DNA of 64,000 nt from CAG-390 sp045644325 (GTDB lineage Bacteria; Bacillota; Clostridia; Oscillospirales; CAG-272), in the NCBI GenBank assembly GCA_045644325.1, contig JAZRGT010000063.1, positions 1-64,000 of the forward strand, in the 5' to 3' direction. Shown here piece after piece: positions 16,548 through 24,777 of the stretch. A model generated the notes under the pieces. That model was not told the DNA's origin, did not search any database, and worked only from the letters and a program-made list of their open reading frames with translations. Numbering within the stretch: the first letter of the stretch is position 1; each line of letters starts with the position of its first letter. The translations under genes were made by a program, and so were the position numbers.

Positions 16548-16778
16548 TTACTTTTTATTCGTAAATTTCTTTTTGAAAATTAACGCAAGAATGAATACTA
16601 TAATACCCGGTACGATAAACGCTACCGCTCTTGAAATTGCGTATGCATATAGTGGTGCAGAGCTCATATACATATTGTTATTGTACTTGTATATGTCCAC
16701 TCCAAAGCCGATAGCAAAGCATAAAACCAACAAAGCAGATACGGCAAATAAAATTTTATAAATAATTTCTTTTTTCAT
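16548..16778 (-). CDS. Small two-helix membrane protein, 76 aa
   Basis: Hydrophobic helices at about 8-27 and 45-67 with a basic C-terminus (KKKFTNKK). AAGGAAGGTG precedes ATG 16778. Not recognised. Part of the leftward string of small envelope proteins between moxR and DUF58. Confidence 0.65.
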   Translation of the reverse strand: MKKEIIYKILFAVSALLVLCFAIGFGVDIYKYNNNMYMSSAPLYAYAISRAVAFIVPGIIVFILALIFKKKFTNKK

Positions 16779-16842
16779 AGGGCACCTTCCTTGTCAAATT
16801 CAAGTTTCCTTATTATCGGATATTTTGGGTTTGTTTCGATTA

Positions 16843-17433
16843 TTATTTTGCTGTTTCTAATTTTTCTAATAATGCGATCAATTCATCCGCGTACATAATC
16901 TCATAGTCCTCGATTCGATCGCCGGGATTGAGATAATGGATCTCGGAATCCGTGTAGGTGAGCGACAGGGGGCACGGATAAATCAGCAGGATGCGCTTTT
17001 CCGAGTCACTTTTCTGCGTGGCTAAATGAAGCTCCGAACGCTGAAATCTTGATTCTCTCCGATAATCTCTTGCAAACTCAGGCTCTGTTCCCGAATTTTT
17101 CTCCACACGGTAAAAAATATCGTTTCTTCGGCGCGCTTCCACAAAATAACTACTTCTCGTCTTTTCAATATTCCAACGTCCGTTTTCCAAAAGGAACGAG
17201 ATCACGCTGACAGCATACCGTCCCTTCGGTGTTTCGATAATAAAATCAGTCTGACCTCTTGGACCAAACGCCATATGGTGTATTTTACGCAGAAAGGTGA
17301 TTTTAACGTCACCCGTATTATAATCCTTTAGCAAGGATTTCAGGGTAATCAGCTTAACGGCATATCTAAACAGCTTCCGCAGAACGTAAAAAAGCGACAG
17401 AGTCAGCAGGATCAAAATCAGATAAATATACAT
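16843..17433 (-). CDS. Membrane-anchored protein with possible nuclease-related fold
   Basis: 196 aa: an N-terminal helix (2-20), then a basic soluble domain. The stretch QTDFIIETPKGRYAVSVISF resembles the D-x(n)-E-x-K-like layout seen in NERD-type domains, but the spacing is not convincing, so I do not call it a nuclease. AAAGGATACGGTT precedes ATG 17433. Function unknown. Confidence 0.62.
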   Translation of the reverse strand: MYIYLILILLTLSLFYVLRKLFRYAVKLITLKSLLKDYNTGDVKITFLRKIHHMAFGPRGQTDFIIETPKGRYAVSVISFLLENGRWNIEKTRSSYFVEARRRNDIFYRVEKNSGTEPEFARDYRRESRFQRSELHLATQKSDSEKRILLIYPCPLSLTYTDSEIHYLNPGDRIEDYEIMYADELIALLEKLETAK

Positions 17434-17456
17434 AACCGTATCCTTTCAAAAGAGTC

Positions 17457-18053
17457 TTAATAGAAGCGCGGTTTCGACTCGTGAACGATCAATTCGTTCT
17501 TTTCGCGTTTTCCGACGTTCCATAGATAACGGTAGATCACTAAAACTGCCAAGAGAAAAAGTGCCAGATAGATCAGATAAATACCGACGTACGCAAGATA
17601 ATCGGCGAAAATGAATTCCGCCTTCTGCCTGATTGCCTTATATCTGCCTGACCAGATCATATAGGTCTGCTCAAACACAAAGGTCGGAATCAAGCTCAGT
17701 AGACCAAAGCTATCAATAAATCCCAAGCAAGACGCGCCCAAAAGGCAGCGAACGATCTCACCGGGCAAAATCAGACGAAGAGCGTTTTTGAGCCACAGCC
17801 GTTTGTCGTCACTAGGCTGATAATGCGCGGGAACCCGATTTTTCCAATATCCAAACAAAACAGCCAATGGAATCCCGAAGCACCCAACAAACAAAACGAA
17901 AAAAACAAGAACAACCATCAAAAAGCCTTTTTCCATAGGAGCAACGAATATTTTCAAAATAAATGATACAGCCAAGGATGCGAGCAGATTTGCGATGCAC
18001 GTTACAAATCCATAGAAAATAATTTCTTTTGCTTGAATTTTTTTCTTTTTCAT
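17457..18053 (-). CDS. Multi-pass membrane protein of unknown function
   Basis: About 198 aa with four to five hydrophobic helices and a cytoplasmic basic start (MKKKKIQAKE). The start is uncertain: a TTG at 18062 in the same frame is possible, and the nearest ribosome-like site AAAGGGA lies about 15-23 nt upstream. Located after the hairpin array that separates it from moxR. Confidence 0.62.
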   Translation of the reverse strand: MKKKKIQAKEIIFYGFVTCIANLLASLAVSFILKIFVAPMEKGFLMVVLVFFVLFVGCFGIPLAVLFGYWKNRVPAHYQPSDDKRLWLKNALRLILPGEIVRCLLGASCLGFIDSFGLLSLIPTFVFEQTYMIWSGRYKAIRQKAEFIFADYLAYVGIYLIYLALFLLAVLVIYRYLWNVGKREKNELIVHESKPRFY

Positions 18054-18089
18054 TTTCTTCAACTTACCATGCAAATCCCTTTCTATCAG

Positions 18090-18285
18090 ATGTTGAAGGA
18101 GCGCAAGCATTCCACGCGGGGAACGGTTGACTACTTCCGAGCCGCCTGCGGGACGCAGTCGGCTCGAATCGCATGGGGAGAAGCAAGCGAAGCTTGCGGG
18201 GTTGCCGAAGGCAACCGTTTTCGCACCTCTGCGGAGGGCGACTTAAGAAAGTTTTTGAAAAAAGTTCTTCAAAAACTTTCAGTCT
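18090..18285. repeat. Composite hairpin array between moxR and the next gene
   Basis: Shares with 13165-13325 the blocks GTTGAAGGAGCGCAA, CTTCCGAGCCGC, GCAGTCGGCTCG, CCTCTGCGGAGGGCGACTTAAG and TTTTTGAAAAAAGTTC in the same order. It has extra stems AGCAAGC/GCTTGC and GGTTGCC-GAA-GGCAACC. The AAGTTTTTGAAAAAAGTTC end abuts the moxR stop and probably terminates it. Confidence 0.82.
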
Positions 18286-18288
18286 GTT

Positions 18289-19239
18289 TTATCTTCCGAT
18301 AGGCGCTTCGACGGAGTCAAGGACGAATTCGATGAGTTTTTCGTTGGTGTCGGACATTCGGACTGTGCTCTGTGTGCGTGCGATTATTCTGTGTGCGAGA
18401 ACGGGGACTGCTACTCGGCGGACGTCGTCGGGGATGCAGTAGTCTCTGCCGTCGCATGCGGCGGCGATTCTTGCGGCATTCAGAAGCGCAAGCGTGCCTC
18501 GGGGGCTGACGCCCATTGAAATGCGATTATTGTTTCGCGTCGCGTCAACGATGCGGAGGATATAGTCCTTTACGGCTTCGGTTACGGTCACGCCCTTGCA
18601 AGCGTTTTGTGCTGCTACGATATCTGCGCAGGTGCAGACGGGTGCGAGCGAGTCGAGTGGCGTTTGTGCGCCGTGGACGTCAAGCATTGCCATTTCGTAG
18701 TCGCGGTCGGGATAGCCGAGGGCGAGCTTCATAAAGAATCGGTCTGTCTGCGCCTCGGGAAGCGGGAAGGTTCCCTGTGATTCGATGGGGTTCTGCGTTG
18801 CGATGACGAAGAAGGTGTCCGCAAGCTTGTAGGTCACGCCGTCGACCGTCGTCTGACGCTCGCCCATACACTCAAGGAGAGCCGATTGGGTTCGAGGGGT
18901 GGTACGGTTGATCTCGTCCGCGATAAGGATGTTAGTGAAAACGGGACCTGCGCGGAATACGAAATCTGAGGTCTTCTGGTCAAAGAAATTAATGCCCGTG
19001 ATGTCGGAGGGGAGGAGGTCGGGGGTGAACTGGATTCGTTTGACATCGCCCGAGATGGATTTTGCAAGAGCGCGGGCGAGCGTGGTCTTGCCCGTACCGG
19101 GGATATCGTCGAGCAGAACATGTCCGCCCGCGATAAGCGAGATAACGATAAGCTCGATCTGATCGCGCTTGCCGAAGATAACTTTACCGACGTTTTCGGT
19201 TATATTTTTTGAAAGTCTAGAGACAGAAGTGATATCCAT
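18289..19239 (-). CDS. MoxR-family AAA+ ATPase
   Basis: 316 aa. Walker A IPGTGKT (46-52), Walker B ILIADE (104-109), sensor ATQNPIESQGTFPLPEAQ, and arginine-rich C-terminal lid: all MoxR hallmarks. ATG 19239 follows AAAGGA by 8 nt. MoxR ATPases work with DUF58/vWA proteins in maturation of protein complexes or envelope proteins. First gene of the leftward cluster, with its own consensus promoter. Probably terminated by the hairpins at 18240-18285, although read-through to DUF58 seems needed for stoichiometry. Confidence 0.93.
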   Translation of the reverse strand: MDITSVSRLSKNITENVGKVIFGKRDQIELIVISLIAGGHVLLDDIPGTGKTTLARALAKSISGDVKRIQFTPDLLPSDITGINFFDQKTSDFVFRAGPVFTNILIADEINRTTPRTQSALLECMGERQTTVDGVTYKLADTFFVIATQNPIESQGTFPLPEAQTDRFFMKLALGYPDRDYEMAMLDVHGAQTPLDSLAPVCTCADIVAAQNACKGVTVTEAVKDYILRIVDATRNNNRISMGVSPRGTLALLNAARIAAACDGRDYCIPDDVRRVAVPVLAHRIIARTQSTVRMSDTNEKLIEFVLDSVEAPIGR

Positions 19240-19275
19240 TTTCAGATTCCTTTCCATACTTTTTGTATTGATATA

Positions 19276-19304
19276 ATTATAACATACGGTCAAATGATTG
19301 TCAA
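19276..19304 (-). promoter_or_regulatory. Sigma-A promoter of moxR
   Basis: Minus strand TTGACA (19304-19299), 17-bp spacer, TATAAT (19281-19276), 37 nt before the start codon. Confidence 0.92.
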
Positions 19305-19415
19305 TAGGGATTTTGAAATTTTTAAAAATATTTTTAACAATTTGTTGGCGAGTGATTAACCGATTACGAAGTTGGGCATAAACTGTGAGTGAATAAAAAC
19401 AGTGAGGATTTGACT

Positions 19416-19895
19416 ATGAACGAAAATTGCTGCAGAAAACAGAATCACAAAAATCTTCCTCTTGCCTGCGAGGCGGCGCGTGCGCGCGCGGGCGAGCTTA
19501 ATTCGATCTCGGAATACCTTTACTTATCCATAATGTTTGCCGAGGCGTTTCCCGAACTTTCCGAATATTTCGAAAAGCTTGCAATGGAGGAGATGCACCA
19601 CCACCGCGCGCTTGGAGAGCTGATACTCCGTCTCGGCGGCGATCCCGCGGAGAGAAGCACCGTGCGCAATTCGGGCGGGATCAATCTCTGTCAGGATTGC
19701 GACAGCCGCGCGCCCGTTGCGGCAACGAGAGCATTGAAAAATAATATTGCAGACGAGAGAAAAGGGTGCGAGAATTACAGACGCCTATCAGCGATAGCGG
19801 AGCGCTGCGGAGACGTTTCGGCAGCGACGCTATTCTCAAAATTCGCCGCCGACGAAGCCCGGCACGCTAAAGAACAAGAGAAAATGCTCAAATAA
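19416..19895 (+). CDS. Ferritin-like/rubrerythrin-family di-iron protein
   Basis: 159 aa, four-helix bundle. Candidate metal ligands: E33 (ISEYLY), E58/E59 and H62 in MEEMHHH, E114 in ADERKG, and E147/H150 in DEARH, i.e. the paired E-x2-H pattern of di-iron ferritin-like proteins. No rubredoxin domain; two Cys pairs (CC at 5-6; C92-x2-C95) are unusual. ATG 19416 follows GAGGA. Likely role in peroxide or iron handling, or a spore-coat-associated protein (inference). Divergent from moxR; a following palindrome ends the transcript. Confidence 0.83.
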   Translation: MNENCCRKQNHKNLPLACEAARARAGELNSISEYLYLSIMFAEAFPELSEYFEKLAMEEMHHHRALGELILRLGGDPAERSTVRNSGGINLCQDCDSRAPVAATRALKNNIADERKGCENYRRLSAIAERCGDVSAATLFSKFAADEARHAKEQEKMLK

Positions 19896-19904
19896 ATCAT
19901 AAAC

Positions 19905-20215
19905 AAAACCGAAAAGCTTTTGAAGATCCTTAAGAAACTTTTCTCGAAAAGTTTCTTAAGCAGAGCTCGAGACGGAGTCTCGATTTAATGCGAAGGCTTC
20001 AGCCTTCGCAACCGCGCTTCAAAATCACGAAGCTTTGCTTCGGGATTTTGGACAGAGCGCACTCCTTCCCGAATGTAGGGAAGGAGTGCGCTCTGTCACC
20101 CCTTGATTTGCTTTCAGTGTCGAAATCACGCGCGGTGCTGACTGCCCACCCCAACCCGTCCCGCACGCGGGAGGGGCTTGTTCTTTCGGAACAATCGATG
20201 TTTTTGCGGAGTAAT
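19905..20215. repeat. Hairpin-rich intergenic region (537-bp gap)
   Basis: The stems in order are CTTAAGAAACTTTT-CTCG-AAAAGTTTCTTAAG (19930-19961, terminator-like for the ferritin gene), GAGACGGAGTCTC, GCGAAGGCTTCAGCCTTCGC, ATCACGAAGC/GCTTCGGGAT, AGCGCACTCCTTCCC/GGGAAGGAGTGCGCT, CCCGCACGCGGG and TTGTTCTTTCGGAACAA. The part at 20139-20190 (GCGCGGTGCT...CCCACCCCAACCC) matches 42664-42711. Nothing coding seen between 19896 and 20432. Confidence 0.8.
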
Positions 20216-20375
20216 TGTGTTAAGTTACAGCAATCTTACAAAAATTATAATTATTTTAAGGCAAGCAGCAAATCTGTCTTCTCGGCTTACGCCTACGTTT
20301 CTCTTTTGAATGCTACCGAGGCTGAGTTGGAATATACATAACAAAATATATAATCAAAAATGGCAAACTCGTCGG

Positions 20376-20404
20376 TTGTTTTTTGTGAGTTTTTATGGTA
20401 TAAT
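20376..20404 (+). promoter_or_regulatory. Probable promoter of the DUF4375 gene
   Basis: TTGTTT (20376-20381), 17-bp spacer, TATAAT (20399-20404); weak -35, good -10, 29 nt before ATG with AGGAGG between. Confidence 0.6.
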
Positions 20405-20432
20405 AAGATAAACCGATACAGGAGGCGAAAAG

Positions 20433-21449
20433 ATGAAGATTAAAATGCTCAAAGACCCTCAAAAAATGATTTTTACGGAAAGCGTGTATAATTATATTGT
20501 TATGCTCGAGGATACGGGTAAACTTGACATGCTTCCCAAAAATCTATTTGTTTACTATGTTTTATTCACCTTGACCAACGAGGTCAATAACGGCGGTTAC
20601 GATCAATATTTATCAAATTCAAGTAAAAATACATACCGTTATCTGCGGAAATGCGCAGAGTATCTTGACCACGAGGTTCTGACTCCCTATATCTTTGAGG
20701 TTTGCGATTTCATTGATTCCTCGATGCCTTGCGACATTACCGAAATAACCGACGATGCGTTTTTTGACCGTTTGAGTGAATTTGATAATAAGTTTTACGA
20801 TATAGATAAGAAGTTTGATGTTTTTAATCTGATAACGAATTATTATCAAGCTAACATCGAATTTGAAAAAATCGACGTTCCAAAGCTTAGAGAGAAAGAG
20901 AGCGATTTATGCAGATACTTTACCGTTCCGAAGGAAATGTCTCGAATCAGTGCAGAAGAAGCTACGGAATCTTTTTTGAAGATCCTTGCTGATTATTCGG
21001 AGCATAGGTGGATAGTGGAGCTGTTGCAAATATTTGATGGCTATAAGATAAAGGCTCATGCGATAAAAAAATCAATAGATCTTGCCGAGGCTGTTGCTAA
21101 ATGGGGCGAAGAAGTCTCTTTCTCGGAAGCGGGATGTGCCGATTTTGGTGACAGAATAAAGGTGAGTTCCTATTTTAAAGAGATCGGAATATTCAGCAGC
21201 GAAGACGGACAGTTTACAGACGTAGTCTGGGTCAGACCGAGCGGATATGAAAGACGCGAATATAAGATTAAATACGGCAAACATTCGGGAGGTATGAAGA
21301 CCGGAATTCCGGAAGGAGCGATTATGTCCGGTGAGTTATCATATAAGAAAGATCCCGAAAGATACAATAAGATAAAAGAAATATTGGAAAGCAAGTATAG
21401 GGAATATCCCAATATTGAATCTTTTGTCGAATCGGGATATGGAAAATAA
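20433..21449 (+). CDS. DUF4375 (DMP19-like) domain protein
   Basis: 338 aa, soluble, acidic. The first 150 residues contain the DUF4375/DMP19 hallmark TNEVNNGGYDQYLSNSS followed by helical sequence. This domain occurs in DNA-mimic and immunity-type proteins. The C-terminal half (from about 180) has an unassigned region with YGKHSGGMKTGIPEGA. Its role is unknown; single-gene unit between a hairpin region and a stem-loop. AT-rich relative to neighbours, which hints at transfer (inference). Confidence 0.78.
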   Translation: MKIKMLKDPQKMIFTESVYNYIVMLEDTGKLDMLPKNLFVYYVLFTLTNEVNNGGYDQYLSNSSKNTYRYLRKCAEYLDHEVLTPYIFEVCDFIDSSMPCDITEITDDAFFDRLSEFDNKFYDIDKKFDVFNLITNYYQANIEFEKIDVPKLREKESDLCRYFTVPKEMSRISAEEATESFLKILADYSEHRWIVELLQIFDGYKIKAHAIKKSIDLAEAVAKWGEEVSFSEAGCADFGDRIKVSSYFKEIGIFSSEDGQFTDVVWVRPSGYERREYKIKYGKHSGGMKTGIPEGAIMSGELSYKKDPERYNKIKEILESKYREYPNIESFVESGYGK

Positions 21450-21455
21450 TAAATT

Positions 21456-21480
21456 ACGGCTTCCGCCTCGCGGAAGCCGT
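21456..21480 (+). terminator. Stem-loop after the DUF4375 gene
   Basis: ACGGCTTCCG-CCTCG-CGGAAGCCGT, 10-bp perfect stem; only a short T tract follows, so termination is likely but weaker than elsewhere. Confidence 0.65.
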
Positions 21481-21521
21481 TGCTATAATGTGAATTGTGA
21501 AGATTTGTTCTCTATGAAAAC

Positions 21522-21550
21522 TTGACAAATTTACTTACATATGATATAAT
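21522..21550 (+). promoter_or_regulatory. Sigma-A promoter of the LRR protein gene
   Basis: TTGACA (21522-21527), 17-bp spacer, TATAAT (21545-21550); 45 nt before the start, with GGAAAGGAG ribosome site. Confidence 0.92.
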
Positions 21551-21594
21551 TAAATTGTAGAAAATACCCACAATGCGCGGAAAGGAGACAGTCG

Positions 21595-23685
21595 ATGGAT
21601 AACGAAAGATACGGAAATAACGAAAACAACGAGCAAAATTCTCTTGAAGGCTTATATAAGGTTGCCGTTTCCGAGATGAATAATGCGGTGTATGAAGCCG
21701 ACTATCTGCGCGTGGCGACGCGGTTTTACGGTCTGCGCGGGTATCGGGATGCCGAGGAGCTTGAGGGGCGGTGCCGCAGACGGGCGGAGAAGCTCAGAAA
21801 CGACGGTCTGCTTGAATCGGCGAAGTATCAGATGAAATCGGATACTGTCGTCGGTTACCGCAAGGCGATCGAGGCACTCCGTCAGGTCAAAAACCGTATG
21901 GAAACGAAGGAGCTGATCTCACTTTGTGAGAGAAAAATCGCCGCACTTGAGTCAAAGGAAAGAAAGCGCCGGCGACACTTGAAGATTTGGATCACTACGG
22001 CGGTCTCGCTCTTTTTGACGGCGATAGTGATCGGCGTCGGTTTATGGATAAACCCGCCTCCCGTGCTTGGATATAAGGCGGTAGGCGACGGAATGATCGT
22101 TGTTGAGCTTAAAAAACAGCGAATAAAGGAGCTTGAGATTCCCGCCGATGTCAAAGGGAAACCCGTGGTCGGCATCGCTGAAGGTACTTTTGCGGATTGC
22201 GACAATTTGCGAAGCGTCAGCATCCCCGAAAGCGTCAAGGCGATAGGCAAAAATGCGTTTTGGGATTGCTCGAATCTGCATACCGTTGAGCTTTCGGAGG
22301 GACTTGAAATCATAGCCGAGGGAGCGTTTGATAACTGTCGGATGCTTCGGGATATAACGCTTCCTTCAACTCTTGTCAGCATTGGAAACAATGCGTTCAG
22401 ATTGTGTCAAGCTATTAAGGAAATCAGCTTTGGGGCGGAACTTGAGTCGATCGGCGAATATGCGTTTTCTAACTGTCCGTCGCTGACGGACGCGATCCTC
22501 CCACCCAGCCTGAAAACACTCGGAGCACATGCTTTTGAAAAATGCAAGAATTTATCCGAGGTCAATTTGGGCGGAATTGAGAAAATTGAAGAATTTTCCT
22601 TTAGCGAATGCGAAAATCTCAAATCGGTCAGTGGGATTGAAAACGTAAAGTTCTTCGGCGACGGGGCGTTCTTTGGCTGTATGGATCTCAGCGTTGGCGC
22701 GATCTCTGCGGATGTCAAGCACATCGGATATGAGGCGTTCAGGTATTGTAAATCAATCGAAAGCATCACCCTTCCCGAGGGAATTACAGAGATAGGCGAG
22801 AGGGCTTTTGCTTATATGCCTATAACCAAGATAAATATCCCCGCGGGAGTAAAGACGATCGGTAATGAGGCTTTTTACGAATGCGTGAAGCTTGAAGAGG
22901 TGTCGCTCCCCGAAGGCTTGGAATCTATCGGTCATTCTGCTTTCAAAAATTGTCAGAGCCTCGATGAGATCAATATTCCCGACGGCGTTGTCAGCATTGA
23001 TGCGTCTGCATTTATGAATTGCATCGCCTTGACATCGCTTACCTTGCCCGATAGCGTTACCTATATCGGAGTGGCGGCGTTCAGTTGGTGCGAAGGTCTT
23101 GAGGCGGTAAAACTGCCATCGGGGCTTGATACGATTCCGAGCAAGCTTTTTGAGGGGTGCTCTGATTTGCGTGAGATCGTGATACCGCAAAACCTCAGAT
23201 CGATCGGACGTGAAGCCTTTATTCGCTGCAAACTGCTCGGTACTGTCGTACTGCCCGAAGGGCTTGAATATATCGGCGACAAGGCTTTTTACGGCTGTTC
23301 TCTCAAGAACGGCATTGATCTTCCCGAAAGCCTTACGGGCATCGGAGTGGCGGCTTTTTCCACGTCGAACCTTGGCAAGATCGTCATCCCCGGAGGGGTG
23401 AAGACCGTAAATAACGAGTGCTTTTACCGTTGCGAAAAGCTGAGGACCGTCGTGATCAGTGAGGGCGTCGAGCATCTTGACAATAATGCGTTTGCTTACT
23501 GCGGTATGCTTACCAACGTTACCCTGCCGAGAGGCATAAAAAGTATGCCGAGCAGCGTATTTTTTAACTGTAAAGCATTAAAGCAGATAAATTTCGGTGG
23601 AACTGTTGCCGAATGGAACGCGTGGGCTTATGCAACTTATTTTTACAATGCGACCATTGAATGCACCGACGGTATTATAACTTAA
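21595..23685 (+). CDS. Membrane-anchored BspA-type leucine-rich-repeat protein
   Basis: 696 aa. Residues 1-130 are cytoplasmic, helical and charged, with a repeat of the A-x3-F-x2-L-x-GY-x-D type common in Clostridia; a single membrane helix at 131-152 follows; the remaining 540 residues are about twenty LRR_5 (BspA) repeats such as IGNNAFRLCQAIKEISF, each about 23 residues, ending in TVAEWNAW. LRR_5 proteins are usually secreted adhesins; here an internal membrane helix and a cytoplasmic repeat domain make it a type II membrane protein that could connect inside and outside. Stands alone between a promoter and a terminator. Confidence 0.9.
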   Translation: MDNERYGNNENNEQNSLEGLYKVAVSEMNNAVYEADYLRVATRFYGLRGYRDAEELEGRCRRRAEKLRNDGLLESAKYQMKSDTVVGYRKAIEALRQVKNRMETKELISLCERKIAALESKERKRRRHLKIWITTAVSLFLTAIVIGVGLWINPPPVLGYKAVGDGMIVVELKKQRIKELEIPADVKGKPVVGIAEGTFADCDNLRSVSIPESVKAIGKNAFWDCSNLHTVELSEGLEIIAEGAFDNCRMLRDITLPSTLVSIGNNAFRLCQAIKEISFGAELESIGEYAFSNCPSLTDAILPPSLKTLGAHAFEKCKNLSEVNLGGIEKIEEFSFSECENLKSVSGIENVKFFGDGAFFGCMDLSVGAISADVKHIGYEAFRYCKSIESITLPEGITEIGERAFAYMPITKINIPAGVKTIGNEAFYECVKLEEVSLPEGLESIGHSAFKNCQSLDEINIPDGVVSIDASAFMNCIALTSLTLPDSVTYIGVAAFSWCEGLEAVKLPSGLDTIPSKLFEGCSDLREIVIPQNLRSIGREAFIRCKLLGTVVLPEGLEYIGDKAFYGCSLKNGIDLPESLTGIGVAAFSTSNLGKIVIPGGVKTVNNECFYRCEKLRTVVISEGVEHLDNNAFAYCGMLTNVTLPRGIKSMPSSVFFNCKALKQINFGGTVAEWNAWAYATYFYNATIECTDGIIT

Positions 23686-23692
23686 ATGAACG

Positions 23693-23718
23693 AAAATCCG
23701 CTTCGGCGGATTTTTGTT
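23693..23718 (+). terminator. Rho-independent terminator of the LRR gene
   Basis: AAAATCCGC-TTCG-GCGGATTTTT with a stable UUCG tetraloop and T-rich tail. Confidence 0.92.
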
Positions 23719-23724
23719 TTCATA

Positions 23725-23777
23725 TTGACAAAGCGCGAAAAATATGATATAATACATTTAACAATTAAGTTAAATGT
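23725..23777 (+). promoter_or_regulatory. Promoter and operator of the ArsR-SdpI pair
   Basis: TTGACA (23725-23730), 17-bp spacer, TATAAT (23748-23753). The inverted repeat ACATTTAAC-N6-GTTAAATGT (23754-23777) directly follows the -10 and is the likely autorepressor operator. Confidence 0.85.
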
Positions 23778-23794
23778 TAATTGAGGTGAATGTA

Positions 23795-24073
23795 ATGGGT
23801 TTGCAAAAAACTTTGCGCGCGCTTGCCGATCCGATCAGACGCGAGATCCTTGACCTGCTTCGCGGCGGACGGATGTCGGCGGGTGAGATCACGGAGCACT
23901 TTGATGTAACTGCGGCGGCGATCTCGCGGCATCTTTCGGTGCTGAGGGAGGCTGACTTGATCCGCGATACGCGCGAGGGGAAATTTATTTATTACGATCT
24001 GAATGCCTCGGTGCTTGAGGAGATCCTTATCTGGATCGCAGAATTGAAGGGAGAGCGGAATAATGAAGAATAA
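23795..24073 (+). CDS. ArsR-family autorepressor, SdpR-like
   Basis: 92 aa winged helix: LRALADPIRREILDLL, then recognition segment TAAAISRHLSVLREADL and wing REGKFIYYDLN. No metal-binding Cys pair, as in SdpR. ATG 23795 follows GAGGTGA. It overlaps the SdpI-like gene by 11 nt. In B. subtilis SdpR is sequestered at the membrane by SdpI; the same arrangement is expected here. The longer reading from 23774 would overlap the operator and is rejected. Confidence 0.9.
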   Translation: MGLQKTLRALADPIRREILDLLRGGRMSAGEITEHFDVTAAAISRHLSVLREADLIRDTREGKFIYYDLNASVLEEILIWIAELKGERNNEE

Positions 24074-24707
24074 GTTTAAGATTATAATTACTTCGATCAT
24101 AGTTTTGCTTCCGATACTCGTCGGCGTTGCTTATTGGGATGAGCTTCCCGAGCAGATCGCGACTCATTGGGGACCGAGCGGCGAGCCCGACGGGTGGAGC
24201 TCAAAAGCGGTTGCCGTGTTCATTCTGCCGCTGTTTCTTGCGGCGATCCACTTGATCTGCATTTTTGCCACGAGATCTGACAAAAAGAACCGCCATCAGA
24301 ACCCGAAGCTGATGTCGTTTACCTATTGGCTAACTCCCTTGATATCGTTGGTTGTAAATGGAGTGACCTACGCCGGCGCGCTCGGACGTGATATTGACGT
24401 GATTCGTATTCTGCCGATAATTTTGGGTGTGGTCTTCCTATTTATCGGAAATTATTTGCCAAAATGCACACAAAACAGAACTGTCGGAATCAGGATCAAA
24501 TGGACGCTTGAGAACGAAGAAAACTGGAACGCTACCCATCGCTTTGGCGGTAAGGTGTGGGTGATCGGCGCGATCGTATTGCTTGCAACCGCTGCGGCTC
24601 CCGCAGAGATTTTGGCTGGGTTAATGATCGGAATAGTGCTCGCAATGGCGGCGGCACCGCTGATTTACTCCTACTGCTTCTCACGCAAAAAGAGTAAAAA
24701 GGAATAA
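24063..24707 (+). CDS. SdpI-family membrane protein (DUF1648)
   Basis: 214 aa with six to seven membrane helices. The N-terminal DUF1648 motif LPEQIATHWGPSGEPDGW is intact, and the C-terminal SdpI motif (NRTVGIRIKWTLENEENW, then THRFGGKVW) is present. SdpI gives immunity to the SDP cannibalism peptide and signals to SdpR. No sdpC-like toxin gene lies nearby, so this is an orphan immunity/sensor pair, as is common in Firmicutes. Confidence 0.92.
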   Translation: MKNKFKIIITSIIVLLPILVGVAYWDELPEQIATHWGPSGEPDGWSSKAVAVFILPLFLAAIHLICIFATRSDKKNRHQNPKLMSFTYWLTPLISLVVNGVTYAGALGRDIDVIRILPIILGVVFLFIGNYLPKCTQNRTVGIRIKWTLENEENWNATHRFGGKVWVIGAIVLLATAAAPAEILAGLMIGIVLAMAAAPLIYSYCFSRKKSKKE

Positions 24708-24729
24708 GTATATTCGTGAATTTAATAAC

Positions 24730-24765
24730 AAAAGCTCCCGCAAGCCTTGGCTTGCGGGAGCTTTT
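24730..24765. terminator. Bidirectional terminator between converging genes
   Basis: AAAAGCTCCCGCAAGCC-TT-GGCTTGCGGGAGCTTTT, 17-bp perfect stem, serving the SdpI gene (+) and the ABC gene (-) that ends at 24778. Confidence 0.93.
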
Positions 24766-24777
24766 GATATTGGTGAG

